A stretch of DNA of 64,000 nt from Candidatus Saccharimonadota bacterium (lineage in GTDB: Bacteria > Patescibacteriota > Saccharimonadia > Saccharimonadales > Saccharimonadaceae). The stretch is from the NCBI GenBank assembly GCA_017512095.1, contig JAFWHC010000002.1:39404-103403 (forward strand). Direction: 5' to 3'. The translations under genes were made by a program, and so were the position numbers. Below are positions 25,667-33,512 of this stretch, piece after piece; positions within the stretch are counted from its first letter, which is position 1, and the number at the start of each line of letters is the position of its first letter. The notes beneath the pieces were generated by a model that was not told where the DNA came from, ran no database searches, and saw nothing but the letters and a program-made list of their open reading frames with translations.

Positions 25667-26532
25667 GATTTTCTCGCTTTCTGCTTGACCTTTGAGAGAA
25701 TCATTTTGGGGTTATATTGCGTAGATATCCTAATTAGATTTAAGGGTTTTTGGAATATTAAGTAGGCAATTGTCTTCGTTTTGCCGCTCGTGTTTTTGCG
25801 GCTTATTCCGAAAATTGAGAATGCAGCCTTATTGTAGACTATGTCTTTTCGTTTCATATGAGTTCTATTAGATACGTTTGTGTCGTGCACAACTTCTAAC
25901 CACAGAGGATCTTTGTTTTCCGATTCGATAAGATTGTCTATAAAGTTGGCAATTTCAATGTGGTTGTAGTTCGTGATAACGTCAATTGTTGGTTCTTTTT
26001 TAGAGATCATTGTTGAGAAATGGTTTTTGGGAAAATGATATTTAGAAAGGATTTGATGTTTTTCGTCGTATTGACATCCGTTGTTAAAGACGAAGACGGT
26101 TTTCTCAAGGGGGGGGGTGCTGTTGATTAAATTTACAACAGTGCTGACGTAATTGATAGACAGTGCGTCGTCGTTATCCATCCTTATTGTAGTGTAAAAA
26201 TCTGAATTTAATTTGTGTAGTTCTTGGTTGGTCTTTTCGTTCAGCTTTTCTTTATCGGCTAGAAAAATTGGTTTAAACTGTTTGACTTCTTTTTGGATGT
26301 TGGCTATTCTGTCTTTGTATTGTTTTGGAGTAGCATCGGAGAAGAATACCATCCAAATAAAGTTTTGATTTGTCTGATTCTTGATTGATGGAACCGTATA
26401 TGTTTCGAAGAGGCGGAATCTTTCTTGAAGATAGTTGTCGTCGGTGGCAGTGTCTATTTTTTCTAGGCGGCTGTTTTTAAATGAGGATAATCTCAAGTTA
26501 AACTTAGTTAGGATTACAATGCTATTTTTCAT
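25654..26532 (-). CDS. Putative rhamnosyltransferase-like glycosyltransferase with coding C9 tract
   Basis: 292 residues from the ATG at 26532, which overlaps the preceding gene's TGA (ATGA) and has AAGGGGG upstream. A longer open frame to 26877 is a shadow over that gene. Sequence features (TKFNLRL, RFRLFETYTVPSIKNQTNQNF, FFSDATPKQYKDRI, RMDNDDAL as the metal site) resemble the 'putative rhamnosyl transferase' family. Nine consecutive C on the coding strand (26109-26117) encode part of NSTPPLEK near residue 140; a gain or loss of one would frameshift the protein. In this sequence the gene is in frame. AT-rich. Confidence 0.72.
   Translation of the reverse strand: MKNSIVILTKFNLRLSSFKNSRLEKIDTATDDNYLQERFRLFETYTVPSIKNQTNQNFIWMVFFSDATPKQYKDRIANIQKEVKQFKPIFLADKEKLNEKTNQELHKLNSDFYTTIRMDNDDALSINYVSTVVNLINSTPPLEKTVFVFNNGCQYDEKHQILSKYHFPKNHFSTMISKKEPTIDVITNYNHIEIANFIDNLIESENKDPLWLEVVHDTNVSNRTHMKRKDIVYNKAAFSIFGISRKNTSGKTKTIAYLIFQKPLNLIRISTQYNPKMILSKVKQKARKSWKR
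26109..26117. repeat. G9/C9 homopolymer inside glycosyltransferase gene
   Basis: Nine G on the + strand, read as C9 in the coding strand. It is one of only three G/C runs of nine or more that I found in the window, all in surface-related genes. Suited to slipped-strand ON/OFF switching. Confidence 0.8.
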
Positions 26533-27020
26533 TTGTTCCCCCTTGGTTGTTCGATGTATTGTTCTATCGAGATGATGATGTTCTTCGTATTGGAGATGTA
26601 GGGGGCGTAGGTTTTGGTGCGGGCGTTTTGGAGGGCGGAGGGGAGGTCGGAGGTGGAGTAGGCTGGTTCGATGAGGTTTAATTCTTTGAACTGGTCGATG
26701 AGTTGAATTTGGTGGTCGTCGACGTGTTCGCCGTATTTTTTCAGGCGAGGGACGGCGATGACTTTTTTGCCGAGCTTGAGGGCGCTGACAATGACGCCGG
26801 TGCCACCGTGGGTGATGAGGAGGTCGCAGGCGTTTAGCTTGGCGTTGAATTCGTCGCGAGTGGTAAAGTCGGCGCATTGATAGTTCTTTGGCTTATAGTC
26901 GCTGACGCCGATTTGAGCGAAAACTTCGTCTTTAATAATTCCCTTTTGAAGCAGGTCGTCAATTTTTTTAAGCAGACGATTGAATTGAAATTTCTGAGAG
27001 CCGACAGTAACAAAAATCAT
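26529..27020 (-). CDS. PssE/EpsF/Alg13-like glycosyltransferase catalytic subunit
   Basis: 163 residues from the ATG at 27020 (MIFVTVGSQKFQFNRLLKKI). This is the C-terminal, donor-binding half of a GT28 enzyme, with VTVGSQ at the start and LLITHGGTGVIVSALKLGKKV for nucleotide-sugar binding. In two-component systems (Alg13/Alg14, PssE/PssD, CpsG/CpsF) it pairs with a membrane subunit; that subunit is encoded immediately upstream with a 1-nt gap. Known pairs transfer GlcNAc, Gal or GlcA; the ugd gene in this locus makes UDP-GlcA a plausible donor, which is inference. Confidence 0.85.
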   Translation of the reverse strand: MIFVTVGSQKFQFNRLLKKIDDLLQKGIIKDEVFAQIGVSDYKPKNYQCADFTTRDEFNAKLNACDLLITHGGTGVIVSALKLGKKVIAVPRLKKYGEHVDDHQIQLIDQFKELNLIEPAYSTSDLPSALQNARTKTYAPYISNTKNIIISIEQYIEQPRGNK

Positions 27021-27021
27021 A

Positions 27022-27480
27022 CTAGTAAATCCCTCCTGCGTAGATTGCGTTTGGGTAGAATTTCTGCATTGATTTCCATTGGACATAAAACTGATTTGCC
27101 CAGTTTTTCTTGTAGACAAGTTTGCCAGTCATGGTTGGGTCGTTAATCTTGGCGAAGGATTCGATATATATGACTTTTTTCTTAAAAACATGGCCAAGAA
27201 AAAGCATGGGAATAGTGGAAAGAACGCCAGTGCTGATGATGACGTCAGGGCGTTCTTTAACGAAGATGAAGAGAGACTTAAAGAAGATGCCGAGCATTTT
27301 AGGAAGGAAGAGGAATTCCTTGCGGTTGACTTGAGAAATGTAATAATTGATTTTTTTATCGTGTTTGTTGTAGGCGGTTTTTTCTGTGACAATAAAAATA
27401 TGGTTGTGTTCGGAAAGTTTTTGCAGCATGAGAAGCTGCTCAAAATGCCCTCCAGAAGAGGAGATAAGACAAATCTTCAT
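27022..27480 (-). CDS. PssD/EpsE/Alg14-like glycosyltransferase membrane subunit
   Basis: 152 residues. It starts MKICLISSSGGHFEQLLMLQ, the Alg14/PssD N-terminal motif, followed by FLPKMLGIFFKSLFIFVKERP (membrane-associated) and VIISTGVLSTIPMLFLG. It supplies acceptor binding and membrane recruitment for the adjacent catalytic subunit. The start codon directly follows the stop of the initiating sugar transferase gene, so the two are likely co-translated and act in sequence: first sugar-phosphate, then second sugar. Confidence 0.85.
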   Translation of the reverse strand: MKICLISSSGGHFEQLLMLQKLSEHNHIFIVTEKTAYNKHDKKINYYISQVNRKEFLFLPKMLGIFFKSLFIFVKERPDVIISTGVLSTIPMLFLGHVFKKKVIYIESFAKINDPTMTGKLVYKKNWANQFYVQWKSMQKFYPNAIYAGGIY

Positions 27481-28215
27481 CTAGTCCGCTCCTTTGCGAG
27501 TGAGGACGCTTTTAAAGGTTTTGAAGAAGATGGCGGTGTCGAAGCCGAGGGTGGCGTTCTGAGCGTAATAGTTTTCGAGCTGGACGCGGTCATCGAATTT
27601 GACGTTTGAGCGGCCGGAAACTTGCCAGTAGCCCGTGATGCCCGGTTTAACGGTAATTAGGTTTTCATAAACATGGTCGGCGATGTCTTCTCTTTCGCGA
27701 GGAAGGTAGGGACGGTTGCCGACGATGGACATGTCGCCCTTGAGGACGTTTAGAAATTGCGGAAATTCATCGAGCGAAGTGCGGCGAAGGGTATGACCGA
27801 TTTTGCTGATGCGAGGGTCATTTTTTAACTTGCGATATTTTTGCCATTCGGATTTGTAGGGTTCTTGTTCGAGGAGCTCGACGAGTTTTAAGTCGGCGTC
27901 ACTCACCATGGTGCGGAATTTGTAGAAGTTGAATTCGCGACCGTTCTTTCCGATGCGTTTTTGGACGAAGAAGATGGAGCCGAAATCGCCAGTTAGGACG
28001 TAGGCGAGTTTAACAAAAATGGCAAGGGGGGGGGTTAAAAGACAACCGATGAGGCTTACGAAGATGTCGAAAGTGCGCTTGGTGATTTTGTAAGCGACTT
28101 TAGAAAGTTTTGTAGCCGTGCGCTTGACGGAGACGTCAGAAAGTGTTCCGACCAAAGCGGGTTTGGCAGTTTGCAAAACAGTTTGCTCTTCAGCAATCAA
28201 TACACCTTGACTCAT
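27481..28215 (-). CDS. Initiating sugar-1-phosphate transferase with coding C9 tract
   Basis: 244 residues, bacterial sugar transferase family (WcaJ/CpsE/PglC type, reduced form without the four-helix N terminus). It moves a sugar-1-phosphate onto undecaprenyl phosphate and so starts repeat-unit synthesis. Landmarks: KRTFDIFVSLIGCLLTPPLA re-entrant helix, VQKRIGKNGREFNFYKFRTM, RRTSLDEFPQFLNVLKGDMS, GNRPYLPREREDI and KPGITGYWQVSGR. Nine C in the coding strand (28026-28034) encode the TPPL turn near residues 61-64, so slippage would abolish the enzyme and hence the whole polysaccharide. First gene of the locus; a TAAAAT box lies 9 nt before the ATG. Confidence 0.92.
   Translation of the reverse strand: MSQGVLIAEEQTVLQTAKPALVGTLSDVSVKRTATKLSKVAYKITKRTFDIFVSLIGCLLTPPLAIFVKLAYVLTGDFGSIFFVQKRIGKNGREFNFYKFRTMVSDADLKLVELLEQEPYKSEWQKYRKLKNDPRISKIGHTLRRTSLDEFPQFLNVLKGDMSIVGNRPYLPREREDIADHVYENLITVKPGITGYWQVSGRSNVKFDDRVQLENYYAQNATLGFDTAIFFKTFKSVLTRKGAD
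28026..28034. repeat. G9/C9 homopolymer inside initiating transferase gene
   Basis: Nine G on the + strand (C9 coding) within codons for Thr-Pro-Pro-Leu of the membrane hairpin. In frame here, i.e. an ON state. Confidence 0.8.
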
Positions 28216-28287
28216 ATTGATTGGATTTTATCATAAACTTGATTTTTGGGCAAGCATATGCTTTAATACGATTCGCTCAACGTTTTT

Positions 28288-28371
28288 CGTTATAGCGTAT
28301 GTAGTGATTTTATACGCTATAACGGTATATTTTTCCGTTATGGCGTATGTTGACAAAAATACGTTATAACG
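28288..28371 (+). promoter_or_regulatory. Twin inverted-repeat operators over the HATPase/STAS promoter
   Basis: Four 13-bp half-sites: CGTTATAGCGTAT (28288-28300), its exact complement ATACGCTATAACG (28312-28324), CGTTATGGCGTAT (28336-28348) and ATACGTTATAACG (28359-28371). Start-to-start spacing is 24, 24 and 23 bp, about two helical turns. The second palindrome encloses the -35 box and runs to the base before the -10 region. This is the layout of cooperative repressor binding. Confidence 0.8.
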
Positions 28372-28378
28372 ATATAAT
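28350..28378 (+). promoter_or_regulatory. Consensus promoter, leaderless start at 28385
   Basis: TTGACA (28350-28355), 17-nt spacer, TATAAT (28373-28378). The seventh base after the -10 box is the A of the ATG, so transcription and translation probably start at the same base. Confidence 0.85.
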
Positions 28379-28384
28379 GGGTGT

Positions 28385-29350
28385 ATGAAGATATTTTATT
28401 CGGGAAATAACATGCTGGTAACTTTTGATTATTTCCTTAAAAATTTAGATTTATCAAACAAGAATTGTCTTGATGTAATTACCCAAGGCCAGTGGCTAAA
28501 TGTACATCCTGCCGCATTGGTTTTTGCTGCTGCTTTAGCGCAGAAAGTCGGAAAAGAAAATGTGATTATTGATAATACTGCTGGTAAATCTGGCTTATAT
28601 ATAGATCGTATGGGGCTCTATGATTGGTCAAAGACTGAATCTCCATATCATTATTCTAGACACGAGGAAGCTGGGCGTTTTGTTCCCGTAAAACAAATTT
28701 TGACTTCTAACGACCAATCGAAGTTTATTACAGATTTGATACCACTTTTGCATTTGCCGCCTGAGAAATCGCAAGTGATTTATTATATTATGGGCGAACT
28801 TATACGAAATGTGCTTGAACATTCGATGTCTAAAGATGGGGCTTTTGTTGCTGCACAATATAGGCCAAAGAGTAATGTGCTTAGTTTTGGCGTTTGTGAT
28901 ACAGGGGTGGGTCTTAAAAAGAGTCTTTCTTATTATCATTTCCCGAAGGACGATGTTGAAGCACTGAAGTTGGCTTTGATGCCTGGTATCAGCGGAACGA
29001 GTATGAGCCAAAGCGGTACTGGTGATAATGCTGGGGCTGGATTATATATCGTGAAAAATCTTTCAAAAATGACTAGAAACTATTTTGTCATCTATAGCGG
29101 TACCGCTATGTATAAACTTCTGAAGTACGACAAGCGCATAGAGAGACCAAAAATTCATTCTGACCCTCTTGATGATAGGCATAGTTTGGTTGATAAACTG
29201 CCGGATTTTCATGGAACCTTGGTTGGTGTAGATATAGCGCTTGATGATACGTCTGATTTTAATGCGTTAATGGAAGATATTAAGGTCAGTTACAGCAAGG
29301 CTTTGAGGGAGAGAAAAGAAAGACGATATAAGAAAGTGAAGTTCATATGA
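28385..29350 (+). CDS. HATPase (GHKL)-domain protein of a HATPase/STAS-like pair
   Basis: 321 residues, no membrane segment. The N-terminal about 110 residues are of unknown fold (GQWLNVHPAALVFAAALAQ). The middle is a GHKL ATPase domain: N-box GELIRNVLEHS with E138 and N142, G1 box DTGVG at 172-176, and a G2-like GTGDNAGAGLYIV near 215. No phospho-accepting histidine domain is visible, so it resembles anti-sigma-type kinases more than sensor kinases. It overlaps the next gene, a STAS-like protein, by 4 nt (ATGA). Expression is under a consensus promoter covered by two operators. Codon use is more AT-rich than rarA, hinting at transfer. Confidence 0.75.
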   Translation: MKIFYSGNNMLVTFDYFLKNLDLSNKNCLDVITQGQWLNVHPAALVFAAALAQKVGKENVIIDNTAGKSGLYIDRMGLYDWSKTESPYHYSRHEEAGRFVPVKQILTSNDQSKFITDLIPLLHLPPEKSQVIYYIMGELIRNVLEHSMSKDGAFVAAQYRPKSNVLSFGVCDTGVGLKKSLSYYHFPKDDVEALKLALMPGISGTSMSQSGTGDNAGAGLYIVKNLSKMTRNYFVIYSGTAMYKLLKYDKRIERPKIHSDPLDDRHSLVDKLPDFHGTLVGVDIALDDTSDFNALMEDIKVSYSKALRERKERRYKKVKFI

Positions 29351-29643
29351 AAAGAGTTTTAATTAAAAAACAAGCAGGAGAGTTTGGAGAGAATAAGGAC
29401 GTCGCTAAGCGAATTCGTCTTGAGACGGTTTTGCCCGCATTGGGAAAGCAAGAGAAGGTAGTTTTGGATTTTGATGGGATGAGTGGAGTGACGCAATCTT
29501 TCGTACATGCTCTGATTTCTGATCCTATCAGAAAATATCCAGACGGTTTTTTTGATTTAGTAAGTTTTAAGAATTGTAATCCTCTCGTCAAAACAGTGGT
29601 CGAGATTGTTTCGGACTACATGCAAGAAAGTTTAATTGCGTAG
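29347..29643 (+). CDS. STAS-like DUF4325 protein
   Basis: 98 residues. The VVLDFDGMSGVTQSFVHALIS segment is characteristic of DUF4325, a STAS-like domain related to anti-sigma-factor antagonists; PLVKTVVEIVSDYM forms the last helix. The partner upstream is a GHKL ATPase, so the two likely form a kinase/antagonist switch in the cytoplasm. The pair recurs in diverse bacteria as a small module of undetermined output (established as a co-occurrence, function not known). The gene ends 2 nt before rarA, which may be cotranscribed. Confidence 0.75.
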   Translation: MKRVLIKKQAGEFGENKDVAKRIRLETVLPALGKQEKVVLDFDGMSGVTQSFVHALISDPIRKYPDGFFDLVSFKNCNPLVKTVVEIVSDYMQESLIA

Positions 29644-29645
29644 AT

Positions 29646-30833
29646 ATGAATAGAGTGCCGCTCGCGGAGAGGATGCGTCCGCAAAGTTTAGACGAGGTCG
29701 TCGGGCAAGACGAGATTATTGGGGAGGGCAAGATTTTGACGGAAATCCTAAAGAAGGGGGAGCCGGTGAACCTGATTTTTTGGGGGCCGCCGGGGACGGG
29801 TAAGACGACAATGGCGAAGATTCTTGCGAAGGAATATAAGGCGGATTTTGTGGAGATTTCTGCCGTGACTTCGGGGAAGAAAGATATTGAGCAAGTCGTT
29901 GAGCGAGCGAAGGTGAACTGGAACCTGAAGACGCGGACGGTTCTCTTTGTGGATGAAATCCATCGGTTTAATAAGGCGCAGCAAGATGCATTTTTGCCGC
30001 ATGTTGAGTCGGGTCTCATAATTTTGATTGGGGCAACGACGGAGAATCCGAGCTTTGAGGTTATTTCCCCGCTTTTGTCACGCTCGCGCGTGGTGGTTGT
30101 TTCCCCGCTCTCGAAAGATGCCGTTAAAAAGGTGATTCGGCGGGCGGGAGAGAAAGAGGGGTTTTCGGAGCGCCTGACCGACGAGGCGGTTGATTATCTT
30201 GCGGAGCTGTCGGGAGGGGATGCGAGGTCGGCCCTCGGCGATTTGGAGCTTGCGCTGTCGCTTACCGATGGGGAGCTTGATGTTGAGACCGTGAAGACGG
30301 CGGCGGGCAAGAAGGTGCCGGGATATGACAAGAAAGGCGATGCGCATTATGATAATATTTCTGCGTTTATTAAGAGTATGCGGGGGTCGGATACCGATGC
30401 GGCGCTCTATTATCTAGCGCGGATGGTGGAGGCCGGGGAGGATCCGAAGTTTATTGCTAGACGCATGGTGATTTTTGCCTCGGAAGATATTGGGCTGGCT
30501 GGGAACGGGGCGCTTTCGCTTGCTACGGCGTGTTTTCAGGCGGTTGAGCGAGTTGGGATGCCGGAGAGTGGGTTAATTCTTGCTCATGTAACAGTGGCGC
30601 TTTGTAAGTCGAAGAAGAGTCGAGACTGTGCGGATGCGTGGTATGCGGCGCAGGATTTGGCTCGTAAATCTATGGGGCTGCCGGTGCCGACGTGGCTTCG
30701 CAATGCGCCGACGAAGCTAATGCGCGAGCTTGGGTTTGGGAAGGGGCAGAAGTGGGAGACGGGGTTTCATCTCGATAAAAATTATCTGCCCGACGAAATC
30801 GCTGGGCAGAAAATTTTCAAATCAACGATGTGA
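29646..30833 (+). CDS. rarA: Replication-associated recombination ATPase RarA
   Basis: 395 residues of the RarA/MgsA/WRNIP1 family, AAA+ ATPases acting at stalled forks. Motifs: LAERMRPQSLDEVVGQDEI, Walker A GPPGTGKTTMAK, Walker B LFVDEIHRFNKAQQDAFLP, sensor ATTENPSFEV, and the C-terminal tetramerisation part with MRGSDTDAALYYLARMVEAG and FASEDIGLAGNGAL. Length is normal. The codon use is G-rich as in the division genes, unlike the two AT-richer genes before it. It has no obvious promoter of its own and starts 2 nt after the STAS-like gene. Confidence 0.93.
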   Translation: MNRVPLAERMRPQSLDEVVGQDEIIGEGKILTEILKKGEPVNLIFWGPPGTGKTTMAKILAKEYKADFVEISAVTSGKKDIEQVVERAKVNWNLKTRTVLFVDEIHRFNKAQQDAFLPHVESGLIILIGATTENPSFEVISPLLSRSRVVVVSPLSKDAVKKVIRRAGEKEGFSERLTDEAVDYLAELSGGDARSALGDLELALSLTDGELDVETVKTAAGKKVPGYDKKGDAHYDNISAFIKSMRGSDTDAALYYLARMVEAGEDPKFIARRMVIFASEDIGLAGNGALSLATACFQAVERVGMPESGLILAHVTVALCKSKKSRDCADAWYAAQDLARKSMGLPVPTWLRNAPTKLMRELGFGKGQKWETGFHLDKNYLPDEIAGQKIFKSTM

Positions 30834-30834
30834 T

Positions 30835-31476
30835 TTACTTGGTTGCTTTGTCCCAAGCGGCTTTGGCTTCTTTGGCGAAGTTTTTGGCGGCGACTTTGGC
30901 GTCGGCGGCGATGTCTTTTAACTCTTCTTTAGCTTTTAGCTCAGGATGAGCATCGACATAGCGGGCGATTGCGTCGGCGATGACTTTTTTTGCGACCTTG
31001 GCGTCGGCGAATTCTTTAACTTCGGTAGTGCCGGGTTTTTTCAGGTCTTTGTAGTGGTTGAAGTGGAAGCGGATTTGTTCGATGAGTTGTTTTGGCAAGT
31101 CTTCGAGAGCCTGGTATTTGTCGCCGTTGTTGCGGTCGTCTTCGGGGACGACGATGATTTTGTCGTCTACTTCGCCGCTGTCGACGAATTTCATGACGCC
31201 GAGGATGCGGGTCTTGAGCCAGATGCCAGTCGTGAGCGGTTGGTCGGTGATGATGAGAGCGTCGAGTTCATCGCCGTCTTCGTCGATAGTCTGTGGGATG
31301 AAGCCGTAGTTGCAAGGCTTTGCGAAGGCGATTGGTTCAACGCGGTCGAGCATGAAGCAAGCGTGTTCGCGGTCCCATTCGATTTTGTGGTTAGAGCCGG
31401 TTGGGATTTCGATGACGACGTTGAGTTCGCCTTTTTCGTAGTCACCAGGTGTTAAAACTTTGTTAAAGTCAGCCAT
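30835..31476 (-). CDS. ppa: Inorganic pyrophosphatase (family I)
   Basis: 213 residues; hydrolyses PPi to pull biosynthetic reactions. The core matches soluble family I enzymes: VVIEIPTGSNHKIEWD, AKPCNYGFIPQT and the metal-binding DEDGDELDALI with later VDDKIIVVPEDDR. The last about 40 residues (LKAKEELKDIAADAKVAAKN and onwards) are an Ala/Lys-rich helical extension not found in the standard 175-residue enzyme. A ribosome binding site AAAAGGAG precedes the ATG. Convergent with rarA, with one base between stops. Confidence 0.93.
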   Translation of the reverse strand: MADFNKVLTPGDYEKGELNVVIEIPTGSNHKIEWDREHACFMLDRVEPIAFAKPCNYGFIPQTIDEDGDELDALIITDQPLTTGIWLKTRILGVMKFVDSGEVDDKIIVVPEDDRNNGDKYQALEDLPKQLIEQIRFHFNHYKDLKKPGTTEVKEFADAKVAKKVIADAIARYVDAHPELKAKEELKDIAADAKVAAKNFAKEAKAAWDKATK

Positions 31477-31511
31477 AAATAATTAACTCCTTTTATTATT
31501 ACTATATTATA

Positions 31512-32807
31512 CTACAATTCTTCGGGCTTGACGCGGATTTGGGAGGCGGTGTCGCGGTCGCGGACGGTGACGGTGCCGTCTTCGAGCGTGTCGAAGTCTA
31601 TCACGATGCACTTTGGGGTGCCGATTTCGTCCTGTTTTTTGTAGCGCTTGCCGATGTTGCCGGAGTCGTCCCAAGTAACGAAAGTGTATTTTTCTTTTAG
31701 TGCGTCGTAAACTTTGCGCGCTTTTTTGACGAGTTCGGGTTTGTTTTTGAGGAGTGGGGAGACGCAGAGTTTGTAGGGTGCGAGGTTGTCCGGGAGATGC
31801 AAGATGCCTTTTTCTTCGTCCCAGAAGTTGGTGAGGACGGCAAGGAAGAGACGTTCGACGCCGATGGACGGTTCGATGACGTGCGGAGTGAGAACTTCGC
31901 CGGTGTTTTTGTCGCGATAGTCCATGGATCTGCCGGAGGCGCGCTCGATGTTTTTCAGATCGAAGTCGGTGCGGTAGGCGAGACCCATGAGTTCTTCTTC
32001 GCCGTTCGGGTATTTATACATAAAATCAACGGTGCGTTTGCTGTAATGAGCGCGGTCTTTTTCGGGGACTTCGTAGTGGGTGAGCTTGGCGCTGTCGAGG
32101 CCGATAACTTCGGTTAAGAATTTGTTGTTTTCGGCGAGGAGTTTGTCGAATTCTTTTTCCCAGTTATCTGGGCGGACAAAGTATTCGATTTCCATTTGGG
32201 AGCATTCGCGGTCGCGGAGGATGAAGTCGCGCGGGGAGATTTCGTTTCTAAAGGCTTTTCCCTGTTGAGCGAGGCCGAAGGGGAGGTTTGGGTATAAAGT
32301 GTCGACGACGTTTTTGTAGTTAGTGAAAATACCCTGGGCGGTCTCTGGCCTTAAATAAGCGACGGAGCTGTCGTCCTCGACGGGGCCGACGTGGGTCTTA
32401 AACATCATGTTAAACTTTCTGATGTCGGACCAGTCAGATTTGCCACAAGTTGGGCATTTTGGATTTTGATTCTTAAACTCTTCGGTCGTGATCGATTCGT
32501 TGGCGCCTTTAACGAGTTTGTCGGCGCGGAAACGGCCGTGGCAAGCCTTACACTCGACGAGGGGGTCGGCGAAAGTGGCGGTGTGGCCGGAAGCTTCCCA
32601 AGTCGTCGGGTTCATTAGAATGGCGGCGTCGACACCGAAAATGTCGTCGCGAGAGTCAACCCAGTAATGCCACCAAGCGTCCATGATATTCTTTTTGAGC
32701 ATGACACCGAGGGGCCCGAAGTCCCAAGTGCCGGCGAAGCCGCCGTAGACGTCACTCCCGGGGAAGATGAAGCCGCGGCGTTTGCATAAACTAACAATAT
32801 TGTCCAT
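31512..32807 (-). CDS. glyS: Glycyl-tRNA synthetase (dimeric class II)
   Basis: 431 residues of the eukaryote/Gram-positive-type single-chain GlyRS. It begins with the class II motif region RRGFIFPGSDVYGGFAGTWD; an insertion carries two CxxC pairs (CKACH and CPTCG) likely to bind zinc; AYLRPETAQGIFTNYKN and NEISPRDFILRDRECSQMEIE form the active site, and APYKLCVSPLL starts the anticodon-binding domain. A TAAAAT box lies 6 nt before the ATG, within the gap after recO. Confidence 0.94.
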   Translation of the reverse strand: MDNIVSLCKRRGFIFPGSDVYGGFAGTWDFGPLGVMLKKNIMDAWWHYWVDSRDDIFGVDAAILMNPTTWEASGHTATFADPLVECKACHGRFRADKLVKGANESITTEEFKNQNPKCPTCGKSDWSDIRKFNMMFKTHVGPVEDDSSVAYLRPETAQGIFTNYKNVVDTLYPNLPFGLAQQGKAFRNEISPRDFILRDRECSQMEIEYFVRPDNWEKEFDKLLAENNKFLTEVIGLDSAKLTHYEVPEKDRAHYSKRTVDFMYKYPNGEEELMGLAYRTDFDLKNIERASGRSMDYRDKNTGEVLTPHVIEPSIGVERLFLAVLTNFWDEEKGILHLPDNLAPYKLCVSPLLKNKPELVKKARKVYDALKEKYTFVTWDDSGNIGKRYKKQDEIGTPKCIVIDFDTLEDGTVTVRDRDTASQIRVKPEEL

Positions 32808-32816
32808 AGGTATATT

Positions 32817-33512
32817 TTACTGTTTATTGATGGTTTTAGCAATATAGAGAATTGTGGGGAGCTTCGGTACGATATCCTTGATGCGAGAGCAAGTTTTGAG
32901 GTCGCTTGCGAGCATCATACGGATGATTTTGATTTCGGGGGCGCCAACGTTGCCGCCGAGCTGTTCCCTAAGCGCAGACTCAGTGCTGTCCCAGACGTAG
33001 GTTTTGAACGGGTCGAGGTCGAACCCTTCGACGTCTTTTATGACGTTGATTTGTTCGCCGTTTGTTTTGGCGAGGTTGAACCAGAACCAAGTTTCGACAA
33101 GCTCGGGGTTGACGCCGGCGTTCAAGGCGGAGAGGATTTGTTTTAGAAGATTAAAATATTCAGGGCCGGTTGAGGTTTCGGCGAACCTCATGATTTGCTT
33201 CATAATCATGCCGGCGAGCTCGAGCTCGGTGAGATGGTACGGAATTTGGTCGTAGTGTTCGAGCATTTTAGCGGAGGTTAGAACGCAGAGCTTGTTGTTT
33301 AGGCCTTTATGAAGGGTGACGTCGGAGAGAGTGAACAGTTCGACGGAGCCGGCGAGTTTTGATTTTTCTTTTCTGACGCCTTTAGCGATGGCGGCGATGA
33401 CGCCTTGCTCGGTTAGGAAGTTGATGATGCGGTCGGCTTCGCCGTAGTTGGTGCGGCGGAGGACGAGGGCTTTTGTCCTGATATCGTTTTTAGCGGGAGA
33501 ATCGTTTGACAT
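32817..33512 (-). CDS. recO: DNA repair protein RecO
   Basis: 231 residues. The N-terminal OB-fold motif TKALVLRRTNYGEADRIINFLT, then KGVRKEKSKLAGSVELFTLSD and the LTELELAGMIMKQIMRFAE helical segment are typical of RecO, which anneals SSB-coated DNA and loads RecA with RecR. The zinc-finger cysteines of some RecO proteins are absent. The start lies 23 nt inside the end of the response regulator gene. Confidence 0.85.
   Translation of the reverse strand: MSNDSPAKNDIRTKALVLRRTNYGEADRIINFLTEQGVIAAIAKGVRKEKSKLAGSVELFTLSDVTLHKGLNNKLCVLTSAKMLEHYDQIPYHLTELELAGMIMKQIMRFAETSTGPEYFNLLKQILSALNAGVNPELVETWFWFNLAKTNGEQINVIKDVEGFDLDPFKTYVWDSTESALREQLGGNVGAPEIKIIRMMLASDLKTCSRIKDIVPKLPTILYIAKTINKQ

Noticed and set aside
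26532..26877. N-terminal extension of the rhamnosyltransferase-like frame
   Set aside because: Covers the PssE-like gene in another frame and is Arg/His/Pro-rich; the ATG at 26532 with AAGGGGG and an ATGA overlap is the real start.
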